This document shows, in pieces, positions 12,585 to 24,439 of a DNA stretch of 64,000 bases. The stretch's first letter is position 1; every line of letters starts with the position of its first letter. A program made the position numbers and the translations under genes. The notes below the pieces were generated by a model that saw nothing but the letters and a program-made list of their open reading frames with translations, was not told the origin of the DNA and searched no databases. This DNA comes from Sialis fuliginosa (lineage: Eukaryota > Arthropoda > Insecta > Megaloptera > Sialidae), in the NCBI GenBank assembly GCA_961205875.1, contig OY540811.1, positions 34,999,340-35,063,339 of the forward strand. The letters run 5' to 3'.

Positions 12585-12737
12585 TATTTTCCTGAAATTC
12601 TTTAGGGTCGATATATGTAGTAATTTTTTTATCATAAAACTCTATCTTCAATAGTTTGGGCGTAAAACATAGTCTGGAACACCCGGTATTTAAATACTAA
12701 AATTCGGAATATCATTGCCACAAAATGTATGTATATG

Positions 12738-13640
12738 TTGCGGCTAAAACCCGAAGTGCGGCTAGAACTACATAGGTGTGAAATCTCGATATCAGTTTTT
12801 GGTTTGATGTTTATGTAAATAATTATACATCTGCTTGTAGATATGCTGAAATGCATGCTCGAATATTGATGTTCTTTTGTATGGATATCTTTAATGTGGG
12901 GCTTATAAACTATAGTTTAAAAAATATGCGTTACTTTTTATTATTTCAAATTAAAACATTTTCGCGTCAATGAAAATGTAGTATTGTTATGTACTATTTT
13001 ATTATGTTATAAATTTTATGTATATCACTTGTTTTATTTATTTAATATTATTCTACAAAACACCGTTTTTCTGTTTGAAGAGAAGTTTGCTGACTGTCCC
13101 AGTGGCGTAGTAAGAAAAATTTTCAGGGGGGGGGGGTAAATACATGAGTTAAATTTTTTGAAGGTATTTTGAACTAATGTTTTTTCAAAACATACGTTTT
13201 TTTAGGAACACTGAATATTTAGGAGGGGGGGGGGGGTCGTCTCCATTTTTCTTACTACGCCAGTCAGCAAAAAAAAACGCAGAAATTTTTTAATTTGATA
13301 TAATAAAAAGTAACGCATATTTTTTAAACTACAGTTTATAAGCCCCACATTCAATAAATCCATACAAAAAAACATATATTCAAGCATATCTACCATCAAA
13401 TGTATACTATTCATAAACATCAACCCAAAAACTGATATCGAGATTCCACACCTAGTTCTAGCCGATAACAGTTGGCTACAGCTTGTTCTAGCCGATAACA
13501 GTTGGCTACACCTTGTTCTAGCCGAATACAATCGGCTACACCTAGTTTTAGCCGAATATAATCGGCTACACCTAGTTCTAGCCAACTGTTATCGGCTAGA
13601 ACTAGGTGTAGCCGCACTTTGGGTTTTAGCCGTAACATAT
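12738..13640. mobile_element. Inverted-repeat element with CTAGAACTAGG modules
   Basis: The left end GCGGCTAAAACCCGAAGTGC and the right end GCACTTTGGGTTTTAGCCG are inverse. Next to the right end are five to six modules built from TAGTTCTAGCCGATAACAG and GGCTACACCTAGTT, each itself nearly palindromic. The outer arms also share GATATCAGTTTTTGG and ATTGATGTTCTTTTG-type blocks. A second member lies at 62838-63130. The minus-strand open frame here simply translates these modules. No recognised transposase. Confidence 0.65.
13099..13266. mobile_element. Short TIR element with CAGTGGCGTAGTAAG end
   Basis: CAGTGGCGTAGTAAGAAAAA on the left and TTTTTCTTACTACGCCA on the right are inverted. G-runs (10 and 11 Gs) lie just inside. 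The same end occurs at 52435 and in the 81-bp element at 57189-57269, which has a clean 8-bp duplication; here no duplication is visible. hAT-like by comparison. It is nested in the element 12738-13640. Confidence 0.65.
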
Positions 13641-13892
13641 ACAATTTTCAATAGATTACATAATAATTTAATTGCGCAAATTTATATGAGTACTATAAAC
13701 GAAGAGTACCTCTTTATCTAGCAAATGAATTTCAAAATATATGTCTTTGTTTGATACATAGAGAAATGATTTAAATATTATAATAATCAAATGGGAGAAG
13801 TCTACTAGGTTTGTGATAAACGAAAATGAATGCAAACTGGAAGACCAGTTCTGTACATATATATAGTAAAACACGTGAAAGTTTATAAAAAT

Positions 13893-14685
13893 AAAACGGC
13901 CAAGTGCGTGTTGGGCACGCACATGATAGGTTTCCGTAGTCATTACGATTTATAAACAAGAGTTATTTCAACGGACGCTCTGATAACGACATTTAAATGC
14001 AAATATATCGTGACTGAAGGGTTAAAATCAAAAGATCATTTAACATTTTTTGTTGCATTTTAGGAGACCTATCCAATGACATCACACTCAATGGGATATG
14101 TAAAAAAAAGGTGAGTTCATTTTTCAGTCTATGGGAGGGGGGCCAAAATAATTTTGACAGTGTTCGTTATAATTTTCAGTGGGAGTACTAATTAAAGGCT
14201 ACATTCATGAATTTTTTCAAATTTTTTAAATTAATAGTTTAGAAATTAGGGTGGGGGGACGCTTTTATCACGACTTTGAACGCAAATATATCATGACTGA
14301 AGGGTCAAAATCAAAATGTCATATTGCAATTTTTATTGCAATTTAGGAGACTTATCTAAAGACAGCCCACTTAATGGATTAAGTGAAATTTTTTTTTTGA
14401 AAATACTTTTTAGTCTATGGGGGTCCAAAAAAAATTTTTTTTTCAAAAATATTATCATTTCTGTTTTTGGGTTATCAGTTTTCGTCCGTATACCAAATTT
14501 CATCTTAATCGGCTTACAATTTTTGAGGACGGACGGACGGACGGACATGGTAAAACTTTAAGCTTATCAGTCTTCGTCCGTATACCAAATTTCATCTTAA
14601 TCGGCTTAAAATTTTTGAGGACGGACGGACGGACATGCCGAAACTATAAGATTTCCTAGTTTTCTACGGAAACTTAAAAAGAACA
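13893..14685 (+). repeat. Dispersed repeat with GGAC microsatellites
   Basis: It starts AAACGGCCAAGTGCGTGTTG and GGCACGCACATGATAGG, a module repeated inverted at 49045-49087. It includes TATCATGACTGAAGGGTCA-like blocks (also near 48100-48130, inverted) and ends with a duplicated segment: TTCGTCCGTATACCAAATTT plus a GGAC run occurs at about 14480-14545 and again at 14572-14635. The same segment is inverted at 47930-47990. No protein coding seen. Confidence 0.65.
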
Positions 14686-14689
14686 TACA

Positions 14690-15090
14690 TTTTTTACATT
14701 TTCGTTCATAACAAATCAAAGAATGCAGTATTTGATTTTGATGATAAATAAATTTTTAGAGTATTTTTGATTATTTCACATTTTTTTTTTAATTCGAGCG
14801 TCTCTCCCGTCTAAACTACAATAATTAGAAAGTATGCCCAAGTTAAATTTTGTGGCGGTATTTCAAAATACACCAATGACACATTGTTAAATTCGATCAA
14901 CACTTCAAATTGTCCCTATGTTAAATTTCCTATGGCTTAATCAACTTGGAATACACTGTATAATTAAACTATCAAAAAACAACTAGATATACTTAAATTC
15001 AAGTTATTAAACGTGAAATAAAAATGGTAAACATTTTTTTTTATATTTATGATCAATTCAAAGACGAAATTTCAGACGGAAAAAGCAACA
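14690..15090. other. Non-coding stretch
   Basis: A+T-rich sequence with no recognised gene or repeat end. The same holds for 13641-13890 and 15871-16337, where only an unassigned GC-richer patch (16195-16260, around CGTACCGGTACTGCC) stands out. Confidence 0.5.
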
Positions 15091-15094
15091 GAAA

Positions 15095-15870
15095 AAAACA
15101 CATCTGCCAAGTAAATGCACAGTGCTTCCTCGTGCTTAATTCACCAAAGGTAGGTAATAAACAATTTAAATAAATACCGATAAAGTGTTCAGATAAATTG
15201 CTTAGCATTGATTAACCATTTAATTTTTATACAATTTTACTAAAAAATATTAGTTCGAAATTGTTCTTAAGACGCACTTGTTTATTTTTTTGTATTTTTT
15301 TTAATTTTTAGAGAATTTCAATCTAAATCCAAATTTATGCAAACGTCAAAATGATATTAAATATGTCAAAGTAAATATCAATTAAAAAAAAACACGATTT
15401 TTAAAAGTAAATTGAGATAAATCTTTGTAAGGGAATATTTTACAACAGACGTTGTAGACCTATGCTATAGGAAATTGAATGCACTACAAAAAAGATCCTG
15501 CAAAATTTTCACATTTCTTGAGATATCTTGGAAAATAAATATTTTGGGATGTCACCCCTCCCCCTTACACACGATTTTGATGATTTTAAAATGGGACCGA
15601 TCTCAAGCCAGATCCAACCATTCAACCAAGTTTCATGAATATCGGTTCACTAGTTCATGAGTTATGCGTGTGACAAGGGTTCAGGGGACAGACACAGACG
15701 GACGGACAGACAGACAGACACGGAACGAAAAGTGTTTGTCTTGTCGTGAAACGGAAAGATCAATTTAATATTTTGAAATCGGACAACAATGTTTTTGTCT
15801 CATTCTAAAACGATCACAAATAGAAGATTTTGTCGAAAGCTTCTCGTACCTTCGATATTGCGAGGAAACA
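15095..15870 (+). mobile_element. GCTTCCTCG-ended dispersed element, copy 1
   Basis: It begins CATCTGCCAAGTAAATGCAC and AGTGCTTCCTCGTGC and ends in a diverged ATCTTCGATATTGCGAGG-type block. The two ends share TGCTTCCTCG in inverted orientation, a short terminal inverted repeat. The body has the recognisable ACACGATTTTGATGATTTT block and a GACA/GACG run. Other copies: 49738-50560, 51177-51995, an inverted pair at 47225-48990, and a truncated inverted copy at 55815-56165. Non-coding; flanks are A-rich. Confidence 0.7.
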
Positions 15871-16337
15871 AAACAAAATAAATTAACAATATAGTTTGCG
15901 TTTAATGTTAACCGTATTTACATAGATATATACTGGACGCACACATAAATTGAACGCTTACCAATGGTAAAACAATTAAAATAAATATATGACCTCGAAG
16001 GTTTGTTTTGTTAGCTAAATATAATATTCTGTGCTACTAGTGCCTACATTTGTCTTATTGTTAGTTAAGCAAAAAATTCTGGATGGGTTATATTAGTAGA
16101 TTATATATGATATTATTATTATGCACATAAAATCATTAAATTTTATAAACTTCGTATATCTTATAAATAAAATAATTTTATAAAAAAATCGTGCGCCGGA
16201 TGAAAATCTTTGGAGGGCCATAGAGTCTTGCCGTACCGGTACTGCCATACCTCTCAAAGGGCTAATAAGCATATTATTTTTAATTTTTGTTATTGTCATG
16301 TGTTTTTTATTGAATTTTTTCAGTTATATATTTATAC

Positions 16338-16556
16338 CTTGATTAAATAATCTTGTAGAAATAAGGTCGAGTGGTGTCATAACAAGACTGACGGCAATCC
16401 CTCCGATCATAGAAGCGGTAAAAGACTGTGCTAATGGATGTTTATCCAAAATATTATGTGTTATTATCCATTCTTTACTCATCGTAAAAGAAGTCAATTG
16501 TGTAGAGCCTCCAACTGTTGTCCTATAAATATTTGCCACCATTCCTCTCCATAATC
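16338..16556 (-). CDS. SLC25A34/35-like mitochondrial carrier, exon 3
   Basis: Third coding exon of the carrier, residues 164-236. The acceptor is AAAATAG|GA (16558-16557) and the donor CAAG|GTATAA (16337-16336), phase 1 on both sides. It reads GLWRGMVANIYR, then GGSTQLTSFTMSKEW, and the third signature PLDLISTRLFNQ (residues 225-236), whose final Ser in place of Lys/Arg is typical of the A34/A35 group. About 60 residues, including the last helix, remain for one more exon. I did not find it between 1 and 16337, so it is probably left of this window. A palindromic TE ends only about 36 bp upstream of the acceptor. Confidence 0.9.
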
Positions 16557-16593
16557 CTATTTTCAAGATAAAAAACAGATTTGCAAGAATATA

Positions 16594-17636
16594 GGTCACG
16601 ATGCTCTGGAAGACAACTTTTAATAAAAAAATTGATTACCTCTGATTTTTTTGTACAATTCCATTCTTTAGTATTTAAGGAACATTTTAAGACCAAAAAG
16701 AAAAAAATCGCCTTGGCGCTTTTTTTAATAATTCATAAAATAAGAAATCGTATGCAGAATTATAACGCAAATTTTAAACAAATAAAAATAAAAAAATAAA
16801 AAATATTGGGATTCGAACTTGAGACCCTTAGTTTACAAGAAAAAAAATAAAAAAAAATAAACATATATTGGGATTCGAACTCGGGACTCTTAGTTTACTA
16901 GATTTGTTGTAATTTTTTGTAAATTTCAAAATAACAACCAAACGGTACTTTATATCGAAAAATCACAAGAGATACAATAATTTGGTTTTATTGAGAGAAT
17001 TCTAAAACATATTTGATATTATCGATCCAATAATATAATTAGTACTCGAGATATTAACTATTTTCAATTTTATTATAAGACCTTTTTCTTGCGGACTCTA
17101 GCCTTTCAGGTATTCTTCCGATCTTTTTGAAACTTGTTAGAAAAATCGATTTTGTAAATATCTCAGTTAAGTTAGTTAGTTAGCGGAATTCCTTTATGAA
17201 TTTCAAAATGGCGGCCGTTCAAAATTGAAAATAATTCATATTAATTATCGGATTGGTAATATAAAATATGTTTTGGAATCCCCTTAATAAAAAAAAATTA
17301 TTGTGCCTCTTGTGATTTTTCGATATAAAATACCGTTTGGTTTATATTTCAAAATTTGGGTCCCGAATTCGAATCCCAATAATTTTATATTTTATTTATT
17401 TTTTGTTTATTTTGTAGAGTAAAAAATTAATAAACAATAAATAATACAAAAAATCGCGTTCTGACCTGTACACGATTTATGTATTTTTTTTGTTTTAAGA
17501 AATTATTAAAAAAGCGCCAAGGCGACTTTTTTATTTTGGTCTTTAATGTTCCTTAAATACTAAATAATTGAATTGTACAAAAAAATCAGAGGTAATCAAT
17601 TTTTTTATTTAAGTTGGTTTCCAGAGCACCATGAGG
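16594..17636. mobile_element. Palindromic TA-flanked element beside carrier exon 3
   Basis: Ends GGTCACGATGCTCTGG and, inverted from the right, CCTCATGGTGCTCTGG; TA at 16592-16593 and 17637-17638. Arms of about 350 bp carry ATTTAAGGAACATTTTAAG and GCCTTGGCGCTTTTTT with their inverses. The left edge lies 36 bp upstream of the acceptor of carrier exon 3, leaving only a short polypyrimidine tract. The arms include GATTCGAACTCGGGAC, twice in the left arm and once in the right, whose inverse resembles a tRNA B box, so a tRNA-derived piece has been copied into both arms. Confidence 0.8.
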
Positions 17637-17714
17637 TATAAATAAAAATTAAGAAAACATATTTTTCACGCTCAACAATAACCCTTGAAAAAGGGTATAT
17701 TTTATATTATGATA

Positions 17715-19329
17715 AGGGGTGTACCGGAACTGAAATTTTGAGTTCCGGCCAGAACCGATTTTTTTTCAAAAAAATTCTGTATGAAATATTAACAAATAAA
17801 GAATATAAATAAAAATGTTTTATACATAGGTTACGTTTTATATCAATACAATTAATTATTTTAAATAGTAAAGGAATGAGGTACCTACATTACATTCTAC
17901 AAAATTGTTGTTTCTAATAAAATGTTTATCATACGTTATTTTCGATTATAAATTATAAAAGGATAAAATCGAAGGTGGTAAATCAGATATTTAGAAATAA
18001 TTAAATATATCTAAAATGTTACTCATAAATGGGGAACATCTATTATTTTTCCAAAAAAGATCAATAATTAAATATCATTTTTATTACATACATATCTTGT
18101 ATTACTAAAAATTTATTTTATGATTTATGGTTAATTAATGTAATCGTTACAGTTAAATATATCTAAAATGTTACCCAAAAATGGGGAACAACTATTATTT
18201 TTTCACCACAATATTCCAAAATTTAAGATTAATAATTAAATGTTATTTTTTTAATTAATGTAATCATTTTAATTAAATATATCTAAAATATAAAGTAAAA
18301 AAATTGTTTTTGTGTTATGAAGTTTTTATTTCCATTAAAAATAAAATATAAAATTATATTAATGTTTTTTTTTTACAAAAATACCGTTATTAGAGAATTT
18401 CATATGCCCGGTCTCACCGCTCAAACTTATTTCTGTTCCTTTATCTAAGTGTTCCTTAGTCTTAAATAACAAAATTCTGGGGAATTTTGATTTTTAGTAT
18501 GATCCAATTTTATAATTTGTTTATATCCAAGGTAATTAATCCTTGGTTTATGTCAATATAATTAATTTTGGATTTTTTTTTTTCATGGTTTTAATTATAC
18601 ATATGCAGCCAGCTATTTGTATAATTGACGTCACGGCCTACACCAAACATGGATGACTGGTGGGATTGGGATATGCCCCGGGGCGATCAGGGCAGGATAC
18701 ATTCACTAAGCCCAGAGGACCACAGGTTCTTTCCTAGGGGCTATACAATTTTGGATATAAATTGTGCATTTGATTTATGCTGTGATTGTCATCCAAAAAA
18801 TATTCAGTAATACACGGATATGTCACAAGCGATAAAAAAGAGGAGCAAGTTACACGCAGGAAGATAAATTATTAATACCTACATATATTTAATATATGAA
18901 ATTTCAAAGTATTATAATTTTTATTCTTATTTATATTAGTTTAAAAAAATACTACTAACATGACATATAAATATTCGAGTCTATTTTTTAAACGAAACAG
19001 TTTTAAAGAGGTTAATTTTGATTTGAAAATGGTTATATTATAATAAACTTGGCTTGAAATGCCATAAACTATTATACCTATGATATCTGCATCATTGCCA
19101 TCAATAATTTTATCAAAAATGTTTACAATATTCATTTTTGTGTACAGTTTTCAGGTTAAGTGGAACTAAAGTATCACTTTGACTAGGACTTAAATTTAGG
19201 TAATACTTAACGACTTAAGGAACACACAAATAGAATGTAGAAATAAAATAAATTCCGGCGGGGTCCGGCCAGAATTTTCTAGGTCCGGCCGGAACCAGAA
19301 TAAAATCGTAAATTCCGGTACACCCCTAA
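17715..19329. mobile_element. hAT-type element (1.6 kb), TSD TTATGATA
   Basis: The left end AGGGGTGTACCGGAACTGA and right end AATTCCGGTACACCCCT are inverted; subterminal CCGGCC blocks (GTTCCGGCCAGAACC, GTCCGGCCAGAATT) also match. TTATGATA stands at 17707-17714 and 19330-19337; the two end bases AA at the right make the border uncertain by 1-2 bp. The interior shows repeats around AAATATATCTAAAATGTTAC (three times, 17995-18300). A GC-richer patch of different character sits at 18610-18800. Confidence 0.8.
18610..18800 (+). other. GC-richer patch of unknown origin
   Basis: A sharp compositional island inside the hAT element, with an open frame including MDDWWDWDMPRGDQGRIHS and SPEDHRFFPRGY. 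I do not recognise the peptide. It could be the 3' end of a non-LTR retrotransposon or a captured host fragment. No splice signals stand out. Confidence 0.3.
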
Positions 19330-19470
19330 TTATGATATTAATTGCAGAAACACAATTTTAAAATAAAACCGAATAATATATCATTGCTAACTTTGGCGAA
19401 ACTTTAGTTTAGCACGTACACAGATTTCATATTTTTGTTAGTTGATACCAAGGCAAGGTATAATATAATA

Positions 19471-22185
19471 GACCGAGCTCTGATAACAAAAAATGGTACG
19501 TCATCGAACACCTCAAATTTAAAATGTGAAAATGGTTGGAAATCATGTAAACAACATATTAGACCCGGCAGACTATTAAAAATATGTTAATTGCTATGCT
19601 TAATGAATTTTTAAAATGAGTTAAAAAAACAATGAATATACCTTACAAAACACCTGCATGAAATTTACACAGTTGTGCAGTAATGTGCAATTTTTGAAAA
19701 AAAAATGCTGCTTAGCAATTTTTGTTAATTACCTTGTCTGCCTTAAATGTTTATAAGTTATAATTTTCAACAAAAGTACGTCACATAACACCTTTTTTTA
19801 TTTATAAAAAAATGAAGTTTGAGATCTCCCCTATCTGTTAAAACTTTGCTGACTGGAAATTTTCGTTAATTACCTTGTCTGCCTTAATTTTGAATATGCA
19901 GCATCCATGCATGAGATGGATGTCCGGCTCCACCGTTGGCATGACATAACACCTTTTTTTTTTAAATAAAGTTTGAGACCTCCTCTATGCTTATAAATTT
20001 GTGTGCCATCGAAAAAATGTTTTTTACTATGTCAGTCTTAATTTTTAAGCGCCGTGCCATTGATTTTTTTTCGTTTAAATAGTTTATACGCAGGCCGTGA
20101 AAAAACACCATCTTAATTTTTTTTCTAAGATTAACTTTGAGACTTCTTATTGCATTAAAATTTTGCTGCCAGCAAAAAAAACGTTTTTTACTTTGTCAGT
20201 CTTAATTTTTTAAGCGCTACGACCACATTTTTTTGTTAAAAAAAATGTAATATAACCGTTGACAACTTTTTTTTTTTTTTTTAATTATCAATCGAGGTTT
20301 TAGATCTCTTTTATATATTAAGAGAGTTTTTTTATCGAAAAAATATTTTTTACCAAGTCAGTCTTAAGGGGGAAAGCCACTGTGATGTGATTGTCAATGT
20401 TTGAGAATTTTTTATAGGTATACCATATTATTTTGCGATTACATATATATTCAACTTATTGAATACCAATTTTTATTGAAAAATATTAAAAATTAAAAAA
20501 GTTATGGGCCTCGATGTGACGACCAAAAAAATAAATTCCTCTCCATTGTCACATCGAAATTTTGGTGAAGGGTTATCGAAATTTTGAAAAAGAATATACC
20601 TTCCCTGAATCTATTCTGATTATTTTTGCTATGATGTCTGTGTGTCTGTCTGTTTGTAAGCGCAGTAACTCAAATACGACAAATCGTCGAAGGGTGAAAT
20701 TTTATATTTAAGATTAATTTTTGTCTGGGAAGAAAACCTCCTATTTTGAAAACAACCTTTCAAAAAAAAAATGACAAGAGTAAACATCCGTTCCCGGTTT
20801 AATAATTACGTTTAAAAAAATTAATTTGAGACATCCTGCAGAGAATATTATTATCTATACATAATTTATGTCTTTTAAATAATATTCTATTTTTTATTAT
20901 TTTTTTAAATCAATAAATTATATCGAATTTATCAGATATTTGGTTGAGCTTATAAAATATTTCATTGCAACGATTTAAATAAATAATTTGCTAGATTCAA
21001 TCAATTATTTATTGGAACTATAGTAATTTTTTAATGTATCAGGATAGTTAAAAATAATAATAAACATTCATAATTATTTCAAATAAAACAAATAGGGTTT
21101 ACCCTAGAGTCTAGACCCTAGACCAGCGATCACCAAAATAGGACCTGCGCGCCCGCGCTTCAAAGATTTTCCGGCTCCCGATGAATATATAATATATAGA
21201 AATATTAATTTTATAAAATTTAATGATTTGATTGTTAATTCAGGACAATTATTTATTTAAAATTTAAATAAATCATGTGAATTCCAAAATCCTAATAGAT
21301 GAATATCTTGCCTGGAGTACGCGTACTCTCAGGGGTACGCGAAAAAAAATTTATAATGGCGAAAAAAGATACAGTGGCACACTCCCTCCTCCCAACAAAA
21401 AACATAAGCTGTGTGAAAAGTTAATTAAACACCGAGCACTTGAAAACTGATCTCCACAAATAAATAAAATGAAAGTTGGGAACCGCTGATCTATTGGGAT
21501 TTGAGATAAGACTTGCAGGTAGTAGACCTGGGGTGAAGGAAGTTCTAAAGTGTATTGTTTGAGACGACCAAATGTTTCTTTGCTCGGAAATTTCTTGAAT
21601 ATTACCATTTATCGAAATTCTATGAAAATAGTGCAGGCAAAATAAAAGTTTGCAGGTATTAATTAATAAAAATTGTTAGGCAGACAAGTTATAATAGATA
21701 GAGGTGATCTCAAACTTTATTTTTAAAAAAAGAAAAAAAGGTGTTATGTGACGTACTTTTGTTAAAAATTATAGCTTATAAAAATTTAAAAAAATTTCCA
21801 GTCAGCATAGTTTTAACATATAGGGGGGATCTCAAACTTCATTTTTTTATAAATAAAAAAAAGGTGTTATGTGACGTACTTTTGTTGAAAATTATAACTT
21901 GTAAAAATTTAAGGCAGACAAGGTAATTAACAAAAATTGCTAAGCAGCATTTTTTTTTTCAAAAATTGCACATTATTTACTATAAACTGTGCAAATTTCA
22001 TGCAGGTGTTTTGTAAGGTATATTCATTGTTTTTTTAACTCATTTCAAAAATTCATTAAGCATAGCAATTAACATATTTTTAATAGTCTGCCGGGTCTAA
22101 CATGTTTACATTATTTCCAACCATTTTCACTTTTTAAATTTGAGGTGTTCGATGACGTATCATTTTTTGTTATCAGAGCTCGGTC
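19471..22185. mobile_element. Palindromic TA-flanked element (2.7 kb)
   Basis: The ends GACCGAGCTCTGATAAC and GTTATCAGAGCTCGGTC have TA at 19469-19470 and 22186-22187. Arms of about 500 bp include AAGGCAGACAAGGTAATTAA and its inverse. Inside each arm a unit around GGTGTTATGTGACGTACTTT repeats twice or more (right arm at 21740 and 21862). The centre holds foreign sequence, including a hAT-like piece at about 21300-21500. Non-coding. Confidence 0.8.
21120..21497. repeat. hAT-like end sequences within the palindrome
   Basis: On the minus strand CAGCGGTTCCCAACTTTCAT begins at about 21495 and CGCGTACCCCTGAGAGTACG follows near 21340-21310, a common hAT subterminal arrangement. A second CAGCGATCACCAAA end lies at about 21124. 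I saw no matching target duplication. Confidence 0.4.
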
Positions 22186-22274
22186 TATAAAGACATTATC
22201 TTATTATCTCCTTGACCAATCAGCGGCCGCGCGGGAATTGACGTCACTTGGGGGATGTATTTAAATGTTAGAAA

Positions 22275-23558
22275 TGAGGCGTTTATTTTGACAGTGGCCT
22301 AAGTCCACTTATGTTTAAACTAAGATATTTAAGGGTTTGCGGTTTCAATAAAATTAAAAATATATGTACGTGTAAGATATCAATGTAACCACATTGATTA
22401 AGTGTTTCTAAGAGAGTTAAATTTACAATTACTATTAAAATAACCCCAAATATTAAATGAATAATATGTGTTTTTTTACCACAAATGGACTTAAGCCACT
22501 TTCAAAATTAACAATTACATTTGGTATAAATTGAAAAGAACTCAAGTTCATTTGTTGTATCATAAAATGCTTCAAATTGAAAAAAAACACTCACTTTAAT
22601 TTATATTATTTCTTTATAACAAATTTATACAATTCAGGAAATCTAAGTAAGTATACAGGATGATTTTTTAATCTTGAGATTATTAATATATGGAAAACTA
22701 TGAGATTGCTAAGTATATAGGGAAAACTATGGATTTTTAGGGAAAATATTTGGTACAAAAGTTTCAGGATTTAGAGGGACAAAATCAATGGAGGTAACAA
22801 TTTTGACCTTGAGTGGAGGTTTGAAGGTCATTTTGGGGTCAGCAAATTTTTTTCAAACGAAACCTATTTTTTTTAATTCGTATTTTGCAGAAAAAAAGAA
22901 ACAACTTTTGTCCGAAAAATTTTATAAAAATTTTAATTTTAACATTTTTTATTTATTTTACATTTAAAAAATTATGAAATTATAAAAAAAATTATTTTTT
23001 TAAACTGCATTTTTTCTCAAACATCTAAGATAATAATTTCAAATATTTTGGTTACAAAAAAAATTTTTTCATGTAAAAAAAAAAATTACGTTAAAATTAG
23101 TTTTTTTAAATAATTTCAGACAAAAATTATTTCTAATTTTCTGCAAAATACAAATCTGCAAAAAAATAACTAAGTTTCCATTATAAAAAAAAAAATTTGA
23201 CCCCAAAATGACCTTAAAACCTCCACTCAAGGTCAAAATTATTACCTTCATTAGGTTTGCCCCGCTAAATCCTAAAACTTTTGTACCCAACATTTTCCGT
23301 AAAAAGGTTTAGTTTTCCAGCCATTGTGATAAATTAACAACATTATCAATACTGAAGTGGACTTCGGCCACTTTCAAAATAAAGTTTTTAACTTTAAATT
23401 AAGTGTGAAAATTGATGTGTTCAAAAAAAATTTTTCCTTTGAATATATTTAACCAAAAATTATTTTTTATGATAGATTACTTCTAATTATACACGTTACT
23501 ACAGTCAACTAAAAAAAGTGGAAAATGGACATAGGTCACTTTCAAAATTAACGTCTCA
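22275..23558. mobile_element. GAGGCGTTT-ended TIR element, copy 1
   Basis: The ends TGAGGCGTTTATTTTGACAG and, inverted from the right, TGAGACGTTAATTTTGAAAG are shared with copy 2 at 54021-55149 (in opposite orientation). An inner palindrome carries GACCTTGAGTGGAGG and its inverse, AAAGTTTCAGGATTTAG, and long A/T runs. It also contains TACAGGATGATTTTTTAATC near 22656, an end-like sequence without partner. Non-coding. Confidence 0.75.
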
Positions 23559-23562
23559 AATG

Positions 23563-23890
23563 TATAATAGAATATCAATTACAAAAATTCCTTTATTTAT
23601 TAATGTTTTCGTGTTTTTTGATATTTTAACAACACATACAATCAAATAAGTACAAATTCGACATTGCAAAATCATAATAAGCTGTTAGAATCACATAACG
23701 TATTACCCACTTAAGAATAGTAAAAATGACGCTTCCCGAATAGACCAAATTGTCTGTGACAGCTTTTTTATGATTTTGCAATGTCGAATTTGTACTTATA
23801 TGATTGTATGTGTTGTTAAAATATCAAAAAATACGAAAACAAGAATAAATAAAGGAATTTTTTTGTAATTGATATTCTATTATACATTTA
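23563..23890. repeat. Short palindrome (about 330 bp)
   Basis: AATAGAATATCAATTACAAA and the following block to 23690 pair almost perfectly with 23760-23890. The loop of about 70 bp contains TTCCCGAATAGACCAAATTG. It lies immediately right of the GAGGCGTTT element. Non-coding. Confidence 0.75.
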
Positions 23891-24134
23891 TAGCATTTGA
23901 ATACATCTCCCAAGTAACGTCAATTCCCGCGCCAACGGTGATATAAAATATACATCAGTAACAATCCCACCAAATAATTTTTCTGGCAAATTCGCAGATC
24001 TAAAATTGAGTAAAATTGTTCATTTAAATGTTAAATAGGGGGGATCTCGCGACTCCTTGTGCAATACTATCAACCAATTGTGTAGCTACGGTGCAGCTAT
24101 AACGCCGACTTCAAGAAGTCCGGCGAATTCCAAC

Positions 24135-24312
24135 ATTCGCAACAGGCAAACTTTTTTCCGACTTGATTTACTATTATCGTCACTGCTTATTCATTATGTT
24201 ACCTAACGTAACAAAATATATTCTATAACCTGGCCAGAGAACATATCTTTGAATTAAAAAAAAACACGTAAATCGGATAAATGGTTCTCGAGTTTTAAGC
24301 GCACTAACGGAC
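24135..24312. repeat. Dispersed repeat, second copy of 6440-6665
   Basis: It carries the same ordered blocks as the 6440-6665 copy (TTTTTTCCGACTTGATT, ACCTAACGTAACAAAATAT, TCTCGAGTTTTAAGCGCACT) and stops after ACGGACAG. The internal A+T segment is shorter here. Confidence 0.65.
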
Positions 24313-24439
24313 AGATTTACCAAATAATAATTTCTTACCAAGCTATAATAAAATTACATGATATTAACCCGAGTGAATTTAATAATCAGAAAGTAGGTAA
24401 GGTACTGACACCAGTCTTGGCCCCTTTAAGAACTAGGTG

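Larger units (their letters stand above)
22228..23935. repeat. Outer inverted repeat enclosing two elements
   Basis: GCGGGAATTGACGTCACTTG followed by GGGGGATGTATTTAAATG at 22233-22270 is inverted at 23893-23930 (CATTTGAATACATCTCCCA, then GTAACGTCAATTCCCGCGC). Between the arms lie the element 22275-23558 and the palindrome 23563-23890. The arms look like the ends of an older element that received both insertions. Confidence 0.65.

Noticed and set aside
13202-13585. 127-codon minus-strand open frame with repeated ARTRCSRLYS-like peptides
   Set aside because: The peptide repeats are direct translations of the CTAGAACTAGG DNA modules; the rest is inverted-repeat arm.
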